Source: JBKPCD01 sp046727175 (GTDB lineage Bacteria; Acidobacteriota; Vicinamibacteria; Vicinamibacterales; 2-12-FULL-66-21). From it: a stretch of 6,966 nt of DNA. Location: positions 1-6,966 of the forward strand of contig JBKPCD010000015.1 of NCBI GenBank assembly GCA_046727175.1, written 5' to 3'. Each line of letters opens with the position of its first letter. Position 1 is the stretch's first letter. Of this stretch, positions 1 through 5,872 are shown piece by piece. Under the pieces are notes generated by a model that was not told the DNA's origin, did no database searches, and was given only the letters and a program-made list of their open reading frames with translations. The translations under genes and the position numbers were made by a program.

Positions 1-1
1 C

Positions 2-46
2 TTCAACTCCGAGAGGCTGAAGGAATCAACCGCGCAACCCCACTGA
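2..46 (+). CDS. prfA: probable 3' end of peptide chain release factor 1 (partial)
   Basis: A reading frame enters from the left edge and stops at TGA 44-46, giving the tail FNSERLKESTAQPH. An aromatic residue followed by an S/A-E-x-L-K pattern resembles the C-terminal end of many RF1 proteins. The next gene is prmC, which very often follows prfA directly. Fourteen residues cannot prove identity: the call rests on this weak resemblance plus gene order. Another frame is also open here and runs into prmC, but it has no ATG, GTG or TTG before 118. Confidence 0.4.
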   Translation, partial: FNSERLKESTAQPH

Positions 47-68
47 GCATCGAGGCCCGAACCCCGGC

Positions 69-99
69 GCCGAGCTGCCGAGCGACCGAGCGAACGGCG
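69..99. repeat. short period-8 tandem repeat upstream of prmC
   Basis: Three units of an octamer close to GCCGAGCG lie at 69-76, 77-84 and 85-92, with a decayed fourth at 93-99. They fill most of the 71-bp gap between the probable prfA stop and the prmC start. A 4-bp stem GCGA/TCGC with a TTTT loop follows at 97-108. No function is evident. Confidence 0.35.
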
Positions 100-117
100 A
101 TTTTTCGCAACAAATCA

Positions 118-987
118 ATGACGGACGCGGCGTTGCATCACCCCATCGCAGCCGCCCGACACACGCTGATCGATGCCGGTCTCTTATCCGAAGATGTCGC
201 GCTCGACGTCGAGGTGCTCGCCCGCCACGTGCTCGGCTGGGATCGGACGGCATTCCTGACGCACTTGAACGAGCCCGTCCCGCCCGGCTTCCTCGAACGC
301 TTTCTTCCGCTCGTCGCCCGCCGCGCCCATCGCGAGCCAATCGCGTATATCGTCGGCCATCGTGAGTTCTGGGATCTCGAGTTCGAGGTCACGCCGGATG
401 TCCTGATTCCGCGACCCGAAACCGAAGGGCTCGTCGAAGAGGCGCTCGCGTTCGCACGCGTTCGTCCCGCGCCGCTCATCATCGACGTCGGCACCGGCAG
501 CGGATGCATCGTCGTGTCGCTGGCGCACGAGCTGACGTCGACGCGGTTCATTGCCGCGGATATCTCCGAGCGGGCGCTGGCGGTCGCGCGACGCAACGCG
601 GTCGCACACTCGGTCGCGGATCGGATCGAGTTTCGCCATTCGGATTTGCTCTCGGGGATCGTCGAGCGAGCCGATCTGATCGTCTCGAACCCACCCTACG
701 TCGCGGACCGCGACCGTGGGTCCCTGCCGCCCGAGGTCGTGCGTTTCGAACCGCACGGCGCTCTGTTCGGCGGCTACGATGGCCTGGCCATCCACAAACA
801 GCTGCTCGAGGACGCCCCTCGTGCGCTCGCGAGCGAAGGACGGCTAATCGTCGAACTGGGATACGATCAGCAGCCGGTGGTCGCCGAGCTCGCCGCCGAG
901 TATGGTTGGATCGTGGAGCGCGTCAGACCCGATCTGCAGGGAGTACCCCGAACCGCCGTGCTGAAGAAGGCTGGAGGCAATGGCTGA
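118..987 (+). CDS. prmC: release factor glutamine methyltransferase PrmC (HemK family)
   Basis: A 289-residue SAM-dependent methyltransferase. The family N5-methylates the glutamine of the GGQ motif in release factors RF1 and RF2, raising termination efficiency in the cytosol. The N-terminal helical domain spans about residues 1-85. It is followed by the family motif IPRPETE (97-103), the SAM-binding loop DVGTGSGC (123-130), an acidic residue after strand 2 (D148) and the catalytic NPPY (191-194), which holds the substrate glutamine amide. Length is normal for the family. ATG 118 is the first usable start in frame, but no Shine-Dalgarno sequence precedes it (CAACAAATCA), which is unusual beside the strong site at 5857. 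The end overlaps the HIT gene by 8 nt, so the two are probably co-transcribed, likely with prfA upstream. The identification is firm. Confidence 0.96.
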   Translation: MTDAALHHPIAAARHTLIDAGLLSEDVALDVEVLARHVLGWDRTAFLTHLNEPVPPGFLERFLPLVARRAHREPIAYIVGHREFWDLEFEVTPDVLIPRPETEGLVEEALAFARVRPAPLIIDVGTGSGCIVVSLAHELTSTRFIAADISERALAVARRNAVAHSVADRIEFRHSDLLSGIVERADLIVSNPPYVADRDRGSLPPEVVRFEPHGALFGGYDGLAIHKQLLEDAPRALASEGRLIVELGYDQQPVVAELAAEYGWIVERVRPDLQGVPRTAVLKKAGGNG

Positions 988-1324
988 CTGTCTGTTCTGT
1001 CGCATCATCGCGGGGGAAATCCCCGGCTCGATCGTTTATCAGGACGAGCACGTCGTCGCCTTCAACGACATCAATCCGCAGGCGCCTACGCACGTGCTGA
1101 TCGTCCCGCGGCGTCACATTGCGAGCCTTAACGATCTCTCGCCTGAAGACGATCAGATTGTCGGCGAGCTGATTCGTCGTGCCTCGGCCCTTGCGAGAGA
1201 TCGCGGGGTCTCCGCTGGAGGCTATCGAATCGTTTTCAACACCAACCGCGACGCCGGCCAGACGGTTTTCCACATCCATCTGCATCTCCTGGGCGGCCGC
1301 AGCATGCACTGGCCGCCGGGATGA
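980..1324 (+). CDS. hinT: HIT-family (HINT-type) purine nucleotide phosphoramidase
   Basis: A 114-residue histidine triad protein. HINT enzymes are dimeric cytosolic hydrolases of nucleoside 5'-phosphoramidates and aminoacyl-adenylates. The sequence shows the N-terminal CxxC (C4, C7), which with H46 and H98 can bind zinc in this family. It also has the core IxPxAPTHxLIVPxxHI pattern (31-47) and the triad HIHLHLL (98-104), with H100 the expected nucleophile. The C-terminal MHWPPG (109-114) is typical of the HINT branch. Length is standard. The start ATG 980 lies inside the prmC end (ATGGCTGA), so translation is probably coupled. Purine-rich AGAAGG (965-970) is a better-spaced ribosome site than GGAGG (973-977), which is only 2 nt from the ATG. 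The family is certain. The symbol is by homology with the E. coli HinT group, and the in vivo substrate is unknown. Confidence 0.94.
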   Translation: MADCLFCRIIAGEIPGSIVYQDEHVVAFNDINPQAPTHVLIVPRRHIASLNDLSPEDDQIVGELIRRASALARDRGVSAGGYRIVFNTNRDAGQTVFHIHLHLLGGRSMHWPPG

Positions 1325-1331
1325 AAAGGGA

Positions 1332-1380
1332 CAACGGAAGGGGAAAAGGCAAAAAGGACAAGGACCTTATCCCTCCGTTG
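1332..1380. terminator. possible bidirectional terminator hairpin between convergent genes
   Basis: CAACGGAAGGG (1332-1342) and CCCTCCGTTG (1371-1380) form an inverted repeat with one bulged base and a loop of about 28 nt. It lies between the HIT stop (1322-1324) and the GNAT stop (TAA, complement of 1367-1369), and its right arm falls within the last GNAT codons. The + strand here is almost pure purine, so minus-strand transcripts get a CCTTTTTG tract after the stop. The loop is long for a classical intrinsic terminator. Confidence 0.35.
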
Positions 1381-2200
1381 ACAGTGCGAGAAGATAGAGG
1401 CCTCTTCGCTGCTCGCGTGCGAGGAAGAAATCCACAACTCGGTATCCGCGGCCGAAGTAGTTCTGAAAGACCTCACGGGTGCTAAGACGCCACTCGAGCG
1501 CCAGCTGTGGATCTTGCGCCTGCATATCTCCAAAGCCGACGGGAATCTCGACAAGGAGCCTTCGGGCGTCGAACGACAAATCTGGCGGTCCCGGCGCGAG
1601 CCAGTCACCACTGTTCTTCGATGGATTCACGATCGGCGCATCCATGACCGACCGATCGCGCGCGAGAGGCAGGCCGACGGACGCGATTCGGCGCTGGACG
1701 TGAGGAGTCGTCAGGCGCCATTCCGCCACGAACCGATCGGTCGGTGTTCCTCGGTGCAGCGGACTGCTCGACTCGCCGTAGATGTTCTCCTCGTATTCCT
1801 CGACGACGACGCCGAGCTTCGCGAAATTGAGGTGGGCGTTCACTGCCTGGAGCGGATCGTAGGTCCACTCGATCAGTTCGATGCCCATATCGAGAGCGGC
1901 CTGCCGCTGCGCGAGCTTCAGTCGAACCCCGACGCCCGCGTCGCGCGCTGACGGAAGGACGCCGAGCATGTGGGACCACTGGATCACGCGACCATGCTTC
2001 AGGCCCGGAATGGAGTAAACGAACCCCTGCATGTCGCCCGAATCATCGAACGCTCCGAGGAGGATGCCGCCACGTTTGATCGATACGATGAGCACGGGCG
2101 GTGGGACGACGTCCTCCGCGTCGGTGTAGCCCCAGACGATTCGCTCGAGCTCGGCGACCTTCCGGCAGTCGTCGATCGTGGTGAGGGAACGGATGATCAC
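1367..2200 (-). CDS. GNAT-superfamily acyltransferase (COG3375 type)
   Basis: A 277-residue protein starting at GTG (complement of 2198-2200). That start is preceded 5 nt upstream by AGGAG. A longer frame to 2365 exists, but its extra 55 residues only translate the GC-rich repeat spacer and are rejected. The N-terminal half has the GNAT fold: a central beta strand leads into SHMLGVLPSARDAGVGVRLK (76-95), whose R-D-A-G-V-G (86-91) matches the Q/R-x-x-G-x-G/A acyl-CoA pyrophosphate loop. WTYDPLQAVNAHLNFAKLG (112-130) and TDRFVAEWRL (154-163) are typical of the COG3375 group. The remaining C-terminal part is an extension not found in minimal GNATs. It is the last gene of the M16-M16-HAD operon. 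The acceptor is not shown by the sequence. Related proteins elsewhere are linked with amino-acid N-acylation, but that is only a lead. Confidence 0.86.
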   Translation of the reverse strand: MIIRSLTTIDDCRKVAELERIVWGYTDAEDVVPPPVLIVSIKRGGILLGAFDDSGDMQGFVYSIPGLKHGRVIQWSHMLGVLPSARDAGVGVRLKLAQRQAALDMGIELIEWTYDPLQAVNAHLNFAKLGVVVEEYEENIYGESSSPLHRGTPTDRFVAEWRLTTPHVQRRIASVGLPLARDRSVMDAPIVNPSKNSGDWLAPGPPDLSFDARRLLVEIPVGFGDMQAQDPQLALEWRLSTREVFQNYFGRGYRVVDFFLAREQRRGLYLLALSTEG

Positions 2201-2205
2201 GAACG

Positions 2206-2210
2206 CTCCT
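2206..2210 (-). promoter_or_regulatory. Shine-Dalgarno site that fixes the GNAT start
   Basis: The minus strand reads AGGAG, 5 nt and then GTG. It is the only good ribosome site near this gene and places translation at 2200 rather than 2365. It directly abuts the base of the large inverted repeat at 2209-2365, so its accessibility may depend on folding of that RNA. Confidence 0.7.
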
Positions 2211-2365
2211 GAAGCCGGAGACCGGGGACCAGGGGCCGGGCGCCGCGGGCCCATGTGCCGCTTCGAAACGCGTAGCGGCAAGTTCTCGTTCCTCGTTCGT
2301 GCTCGGAATGTCTCCGAACGCCGGCTCCAGCCCCCCGCTCCCCGGCCCCCGGCCTCCGGGTTCAC
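2209..2365. repeat. inverted heptamer-array element in the HAD-GNAT spacer
   Basis: The left arm (2215-2249) consists of five successive 7-bp units close to CCGGRGN on the + strand. The right arm (about 2318-2359) has about six units of the same heptamer on the minus strand. Read outward-in, the two arms share TGAA-n-CCGGAG-n-CCGGGG-n-CC-n-GGG. Most of the differences are A versus G and would leave G-U or near pairs. The core between them holds a perfect 7-bp stem TGCCGCT/AGCGGCA (2256-2262, 2274-2280). The outer end coincides with the TGA stop of the HAD gene (2362-2364), and the inner end touches the GNAT ribosome site. It looks like a dispersed extragenic repeat, but its copy number cannot be judged from one window. 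Confidence 0.65.
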
Positions 2366-3039
2366 AGCAACCGAGGCAACTCCCGGAGCGAGCGAATGAC
2401 AGGCACGTCAGGCGGGCAATCCACTGGCTGGCCCGACCTCGAGACGAGAATGGCTCGCATTCCGAACCGGCGAGCGCCCTCGACGTCGTGTGCGAGGCTG
2501 TCACCGACCATCACGGCTTCGTCGCGTTGCACCCCCGCCTGCTCGAGCGCCACTTCGAAGATGGACGGATGCGGCTTCATGTAGCCGTGCTCGGAAGACG
2601 AAATCATGACCGCAAAGAGGCCGTTCAACGCGAAGTGCTCCTGGAACGACGCGAGGCATCGTTGGGTGTTCGAGATCAAACCGATTTTGATCCCCGACGC
2701 GTGCAGCGCGCGCAGCACCTCGGTCACTTCGTCGTACAGGATGAAATGGTGGCAGGCTGCCCATCGGTCGTAGATGTCGCGGGCTGCGGCATCGACGTCG
2801 GGACCACGGCCGCCCATTTCCTCGATGATCCGCGCCGTGTATCGAATGAACACTTCGGGATCGTACGTGCCGCCATGCGCGTCGAGGAGCGAGGACGAGG
2901 CGGCAACCGCGCGGTCGAACGCATCGGCATCGACCGTCACGCCATGTTGCCGGCACACATCGCGATACCCCGCGCCCTGGAACATCGGACCCGGATAGAT
3001 GAGCGTGAAATCGACGTCGAAGAAGACCGCGCGCGTCAT
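2362..3039 (-). CDS. HAD-superfamily hydrolase, subfamily IA
   Basis: A 225-residue haloacid dehalogenase-like hydrolase, most likely a small-molecule phosphatase. All four HAD motifs are present: motif I DVDFT (D8 nucleophile, D10 acid/base), motif II SNT (123-125), motif III lysine in KPHPSIF (K155), and motif IV GDSLAHD with D180 and D185 for magnesium. A helical C1-type cap of about 90 residues sits between motifs I and II. This and the KPxPxIF signature place it in subfamily IA, the phosphoglycolate phosphatase/REG-2-like group. There is no signal peptide, so it is cytosolic. Its ATG overlaps the upstream M16 stop by one base (TGATG) and has no clear ribosome site of its own, implying translational re-initiation. 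The substrate cannot be read from the sequence. Confidence 0.94.
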   Translation of the reverse strand: MTRAVFFDVDFTLIYPGPMFQGAGYRDVCRQHGVTVDADAFDRAVAASSSLLDAHGGTYDPEVFIRYTARIIEEMGGRGPDVDAAARDIYDRWAACHHFILYDEVTEVLRALHASGIKIGLISNTQRCLASFQEHFALNGLFAVMISSSEHGYMKPHPSIFEVALEQAGVQRDEAVMVGDSLAHDVEGARRFGMRAILVSRSGQPVDCPPDVPVIRSLRELPRLL

Positions 3040-4322
3040 CAGGAACCACGAGACGCCATCGATGGACCCGCGATCGCTACGGCTGCGCGGTCGGGCCGCA
3101 GAACGTCTCTTGCCGCCGCCCTGACTTCGTCGAACGTGACCGCACGGAGGTGACCGGGCAGCTGCTGAGCGTAATCGAGCCCGAGGCCGAACTGTTCGAT
3201 CATCTGCAGAAACACCGCAATGCTGGAATTGGTTTCGAACATCCGGGGAATCGATCCCACGAGGTACTCGCGCGTCGCTTCGACTTCGGTTGGCGTCGGC
3301 CCTTCCTCTCCCATCCGACGTACCTCGTGATCGATTGCTTCCAGCGCACGCGTCACGTTTTCGGGATTGACGCCTGCACGGACGACGAGGGGACCCTCGG
3401 CAAAGCTGGCATCGAATGAGCTGAACGCGTAATACGCCATGCCCTGCCGCTCGCGAATGTTCTCGCCCAGTCTTCCGCCAAGACCATACTGGCCGAGGAT
3501 GTTGTTCATCATCCAGTACGCGTAGTACCGCGGATCGAGACGGCGCACGGCGATGAACCCGTACGCGATGTCGCTCTGTGATTTTCCGGGCATTTCAATA
3601 AGCCGCGTGCGGCGCGGCGTCGCCAAGGACACTGCGGGTAATTCGATGGTGTCTGGTGGCGGGGCCGCCCAATCCTCGAGCTCGCGCGCGATCCGATCGA
3701 CGACCCGGTCCGGCTGCAGGTCCCCAACCATCGCAAGCGACAGCACACCAGGCCGGATGCGTTCGGCGTGGAAGCCCACGATGTCTTGTCGTTGAATGCG
3801 TTCGAGCGATTCGACGGTCCCCTTGGCCGGCCAGCCGTAGGGATGGTGCGGACCATAGAGCAGCTCGGCGAGCGTGTCGGCCGCACGAAGTGCCGGATTG
3901 TCTTCGTCCTGGCGCACCGTTGTGATTGCTTCGGCTCGTCGCTTCGCGATCTCCTCCTCAGAGAAGGTCGGCCGGCGGATCACATCGACGACGATCGACA
4001 ACACATCGTCGAGGTCCTCGGCCAGGCACGTGCACGAGACGCCGAGCAGGTGTCGAGTGGTGGTCACGCGAAGCGCGACGCCGAGATCGTCCAGTTGCTC
4101 GGCAATCATTTCAGCAGAGCGCCGTTCGGTGCCTCGATCCATCAGGCGGCCGGTCAGGTAGGCGAGACCCGAGAGCTCGCGAGATTCGTACACGCCACCG
4201 GCCAGCAGCGATGCGTTGAGCGTCACGGCAGGCGCCATCGATGTGGGCTGCACGATCATCACCACGCCATTCGGGAGCGTCGTGCGAGTGGGTGAAAGAC
4301 CGCGTGCTAACGCAGTCGTCAC
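3039..4322 (-). CDS. M16 peptidase-like subunit lacking the zinc site, with R/Y pair
   Basis: A 427-residue M16B (pitrilysin/MPP-like) protein with two homologous halves. At the place of the zinc motif, where active members read GLAHxxEHMLFKGT, this one has GLAYLTGRLMDRGT (52-65): H, E and H are replaced by Y55, G58 and R59. The C-terminal half keeps GGRLGENIRERQGMAYYAFS (282-301), with R290 and Y297 seven residues apart. This is the same spacing as the substrate-binding Arg/Tyr pair of insulin-degrading enzyme (R824, Y831). It is therefore the non-catalytic, substrate-holding partner of the zinc subunit upstream, as in bacterial two-subunit M16B proteases and MPP. The start is GTG at 4322, overlapping the upstream stop as GTGA, so the subunits should be made in equal amounts. 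No signal peptide is visible. Confidence 0.94.
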   Translation of the reverse strand: MTTALARGLSPTRTTLPNGVVMIVQPTSMAPAVTLNASLLAGGVYESRELSGLAYLTGRLMDRGTERRSAEMIAEQLDDLGVALRVTTTRHLLGVSCTCLAEDLDDVLSIVVDVIRRPTFSEEEIAKRRAEAITTVRQDEDNPALRAADTLAELLYGPHHPYGWPAKGTVESLERIQRQDIVGFHAERIRPGVLSLAMVGDLQPDRVVDRIARELEDWAAPPPDTIELPAVSLATPRRTRLIEMPGKSQSDIAYGFIAVRRLDPRYYAYWMMNNILGQYGLGGRLGENIRERQGMAYYAFSSFDASFAEGPLVVRAGVNPENVTRALEAIDHEVRRMGEEGPTPTEVEATREYLVGSIPRMFETNSSIAVFLQMIEQFGLGLDYAQQLPGHLRAVTFDEVRAAARDVLRPDRAAVAIAGPSMASRGS

Positions 4323-5635
4323 GCGCCAATCTCCAGGGGCTGATACCAGCCGATGGTTCTCGCGGCCTTGTCGAGGCGACGGCGCGCAACGTCAGAGACC
4401 TGTTCCGGCGTGACCGCTTCGATCCTTGACAGCAGTTCGGGAAAGAGTCCCGGCCCGGCGACCGTCTCGAAGTACCCGATCTGATGCGCGATGTTCGTGA
4501 CGCTGTCGTTCTCGAACACGAGCCTCGCCCGCAGCTGGCGGCGTGCGCGGGCCGTTTCCACGTCGGTCACGCCGTTGGCACGGAGATCGTCGATTGCGTC
4601 GAAGAGCGCGCCTTCGAGCGTCTGAAGGCTGGTGCCCTTCATGGCGGTGAGGGAAATGGCGTAGAGGAACGGCTGAGCCGTGGGAAGAAGCGCTCCGCTG
4701 ACCGAGGACGCGTGGCCGCGTTCGACCAACGCGGTGTAAAGGCGCGCTTTGCGTTGTGGCGTGGTGCCACGGAAACTCGACCACAGGTTGACGCCCTTCG
4801 CCCCGGTGAGCACGGCATCGAGCAGGAGCATCGGGAAGAAGTCCGCCTCAGTGACCGCCGGAGCGTGCCATGCCGCTTTCAAGTACGCGATCGTGCCTGG
4901 ACGTTCGAGGACCACACGACGTTCCCCGATTTGCGGCGGCTCGATGACCGTCGTGCGCTCCGGGGCAGGCGAGGAAGCGACGTTCCCGAACTCCCGCTCG
5001 ACGCGGCGCAGCGCGTCGTCCGGTTCGACATCGCCCACGATGACGACTGTGGAGTTGGCCGGTACATAGAAACGCCGGTAGTGCGCGTAGAGATCGTCGC
5101 GTGACATCGAGCGCAGGTCTTCGATCCAGCCGATCGTGGGATGCCCGTACGTGTGTGCGCGAAACGCTGTCGCCGTCACCTCGGTATCGAGCAGCTGCTC
5201 GGGATCGTTTTCCCCGCCCTGCAGCTCGGAAATGATCACGGTGCGCTCGGACTCGCAGTCCTGCTGATCGTAGAGCCCGTTACCCATGCGCTCGGCTTCG
5301 ATGAACAGCATCTGATCGAGCGCGTCGCGGCCAGCCGTTTCGACATACGTAGTCTGGTCGATCCACGTATATCCGTTCCACATCCCGCCGAACCGCTCGA
5401 CAATTCCTTTCATCTGATCGCGCGGGATGTTGGTGGTGCCCTTGAAATTCATGTGCTCGACCCAATGCGAGACGCCGGTCTGACCCGGCCGCTCGTCGCG
5501 CGATCCCACGCGATACCAGCACCAGAGAGACACGAGCGGCGCCGTATGCACCGGATGGACGATGACCTTGAGGCCGTTATCGAGGCGCGATTCGCGGGGA
5601 ACCGCAGACAGGAGGGTGGCAGCCGAGGCGGGCAT
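4319..5635 (-). CDS. M16 zinc metallopeptidase, catalytic subunit
   Basis: A 438-residue M16B peptidase when started at ATG 5635. The inverted zinc motif is HWVEH (57-61, E60 the general base), followed by the third ligand, probably E137 in SERTVIISELQ, in line with the HxxEH-x(about 75)-E rule. The two M16 halves are present. In the second half, the region that carries the Arg/Tyr pair in one-chain enzymes reads LVERGHASSVSG (303-314), with V and S in place of R and Y. Catalysis would thus need the neighbouring subunit. The frame stays open to a TTG at 5707, but that extension covers the TATAAT box and has no ribosome site. ATG 5635 also lacks one and fits a leaderless mRNA. There is no signal peptide, so a cytosolic peptide-degrading role is likely. 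The substrate is unknown. Confidence 0.94.
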   Translation of the reverse strand: MPASAATLLSAVPRESRLDNGLKVIVHPVHTAPLVSLWCWYRVGSRDERPGQTGVSHWVEHMNFKGTTNIPRDQMKGIVERFGGMWNGYTWIDQTTYVETAGRDALDQMLFIEAERMGNGLYDQQDCESERTVIISELQGGENDPEQLLDTEVTATAFRAHTYGHPTIGWIEDLRSMSRDDLYAHYRRFYVPANSTVVIVGDVEPDDALRRVEREFGNVASSPAPERTTVIEPPQIGERRVVLERPGTIAYLKAAWHAPAVTEADFFPMLLLDAVLTGAKGVNLWSSFRGTTPQRKARLYTALVERGHASSVSGALLPTAQPFLYAISLTAMKGTSLQTLEGALFDAIDDLRANGVTDVETARARRQLRARLVFENDSVTNIAHQIGYFETVAGPGLFPELLSRIEAVTPEQVSDVARRRLDKAARTIGWYQPLEIGA

Positions 5636-5641
5636 CCGTCC

Positions 5642-5647
5642 ATTATA
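5642..5647 (-). promoter_or_regulatory. -10 box (TATAAT) of the M16 operon, leaderless arrangement
   Basis: The minus strand shows a perfect TATAAT ending 6 nt before ATG 5635, so initiation about 7 nt downstream would fall on the start codon. No TTGACA-like -35 is seen at 15-19 nt, and the extended TGn motif is off by one base (CTGTATAAT). No Shine-Dalgarno sequence precedes the ATG, which agrees with leaderless translation. Confidence 0.55.
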
Positions 5648-5788
5648 CAGGGCGGTTTTGCGACACACGGTGCGTCGTATTCGACTGCAATCGGCGGAAA
5701 TTCCCAATCATTTCGCGGTGATCTGCGGCTGGCGTGGCGCTTGCACCTGCTGACGCAGTGACGGACGCGTAGCGACGGGAGTTTGAGA

Positions 5789-5819
5789 TTCGAACCTATC
5801 CGGCCCATCACTTCGAACC
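5789..5819. promoter_or_regulatory. tandem TTCGAACC sites, candidate operator
   Basis: TTCGAACC occurs at 5789-5796 and again at 5812-5819, 23 bp apart start to start, about two helical turns. Each contains the palindrome TTCGAA. They lie in the divergent region between the M16 operon and the exported lectin-domain gene. Two copies on one helix face would suit a dimeric regulator, but chance is possible. Confidence 0.3.
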
Positions 5820-5850
5820 CAACCGCTCAGGTGTCAGCGTGATGGGGCCG
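5801..5850 (+). promoter_or_regulatory. dyad in the leader of the lectin-domain gene
   Basis: CGGCCCATCAC (5801-5811) is complementary to GTGATGGGGCCG (5839-5850) with one bulged G and a 27-nt loop. It ends 6 nt before the ribosome-binding site and overlaps one TTCGAACC copy. It could be a 5'-UTR hairpin that stabilises the message or modulates it. No known riboswitch pattern is recognised. Confidence 0.4.
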
Positions 5851-5856
5851 AACGCG

Positions 5857-5864
5857 AAAGGAGG
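5857..5864 (+). promoter_or_regulatory. strong Shine-Dalgarno site
   Basis: AAAGGAGG lies 8 nt before ATG 5873. It is the best ribosome site in the window and fixes this start. High expression of the exported product is implied. Confidence 0.8.
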
Positions 5865-5872
5865 AAAACGTC

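Noticed and set aside
138..795. Long open frames antisense to prmC, and similar antisense frames over the M16, HAD and GNAT genes
   Set aside because: These are shadows of GC-rich codon usage. Their translations are Arg/Ser-rich without family motifs, while the overlapping frames carry complete conserved domains.
2201..2365. N-terminal extension of the GNAT protein up to ATG 2365
   Set aside because: The extra 55 residues are Gly/Pro/Arg-rich translation of the heptamer repeats, and a GTG with an ideal AGGAG site sits at 2200, exactly where the family-like sequence begins.
5636..5707. Longer M16 catalytic subunit starting at TTG 5707
   Set aside because: The extension reads through the TATAAT box, has no ribosome site and does not resemble M16 N-termini or a signal peptide.
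5780..5820. tRNA T-arm-like GGTTCGAATC on the minus strand
   Set aside because: The flanking bases do not form a T-stem and no acceptor or anticodon arm can be drawn. TTCGAA is better seen as part of the tandem octamer.
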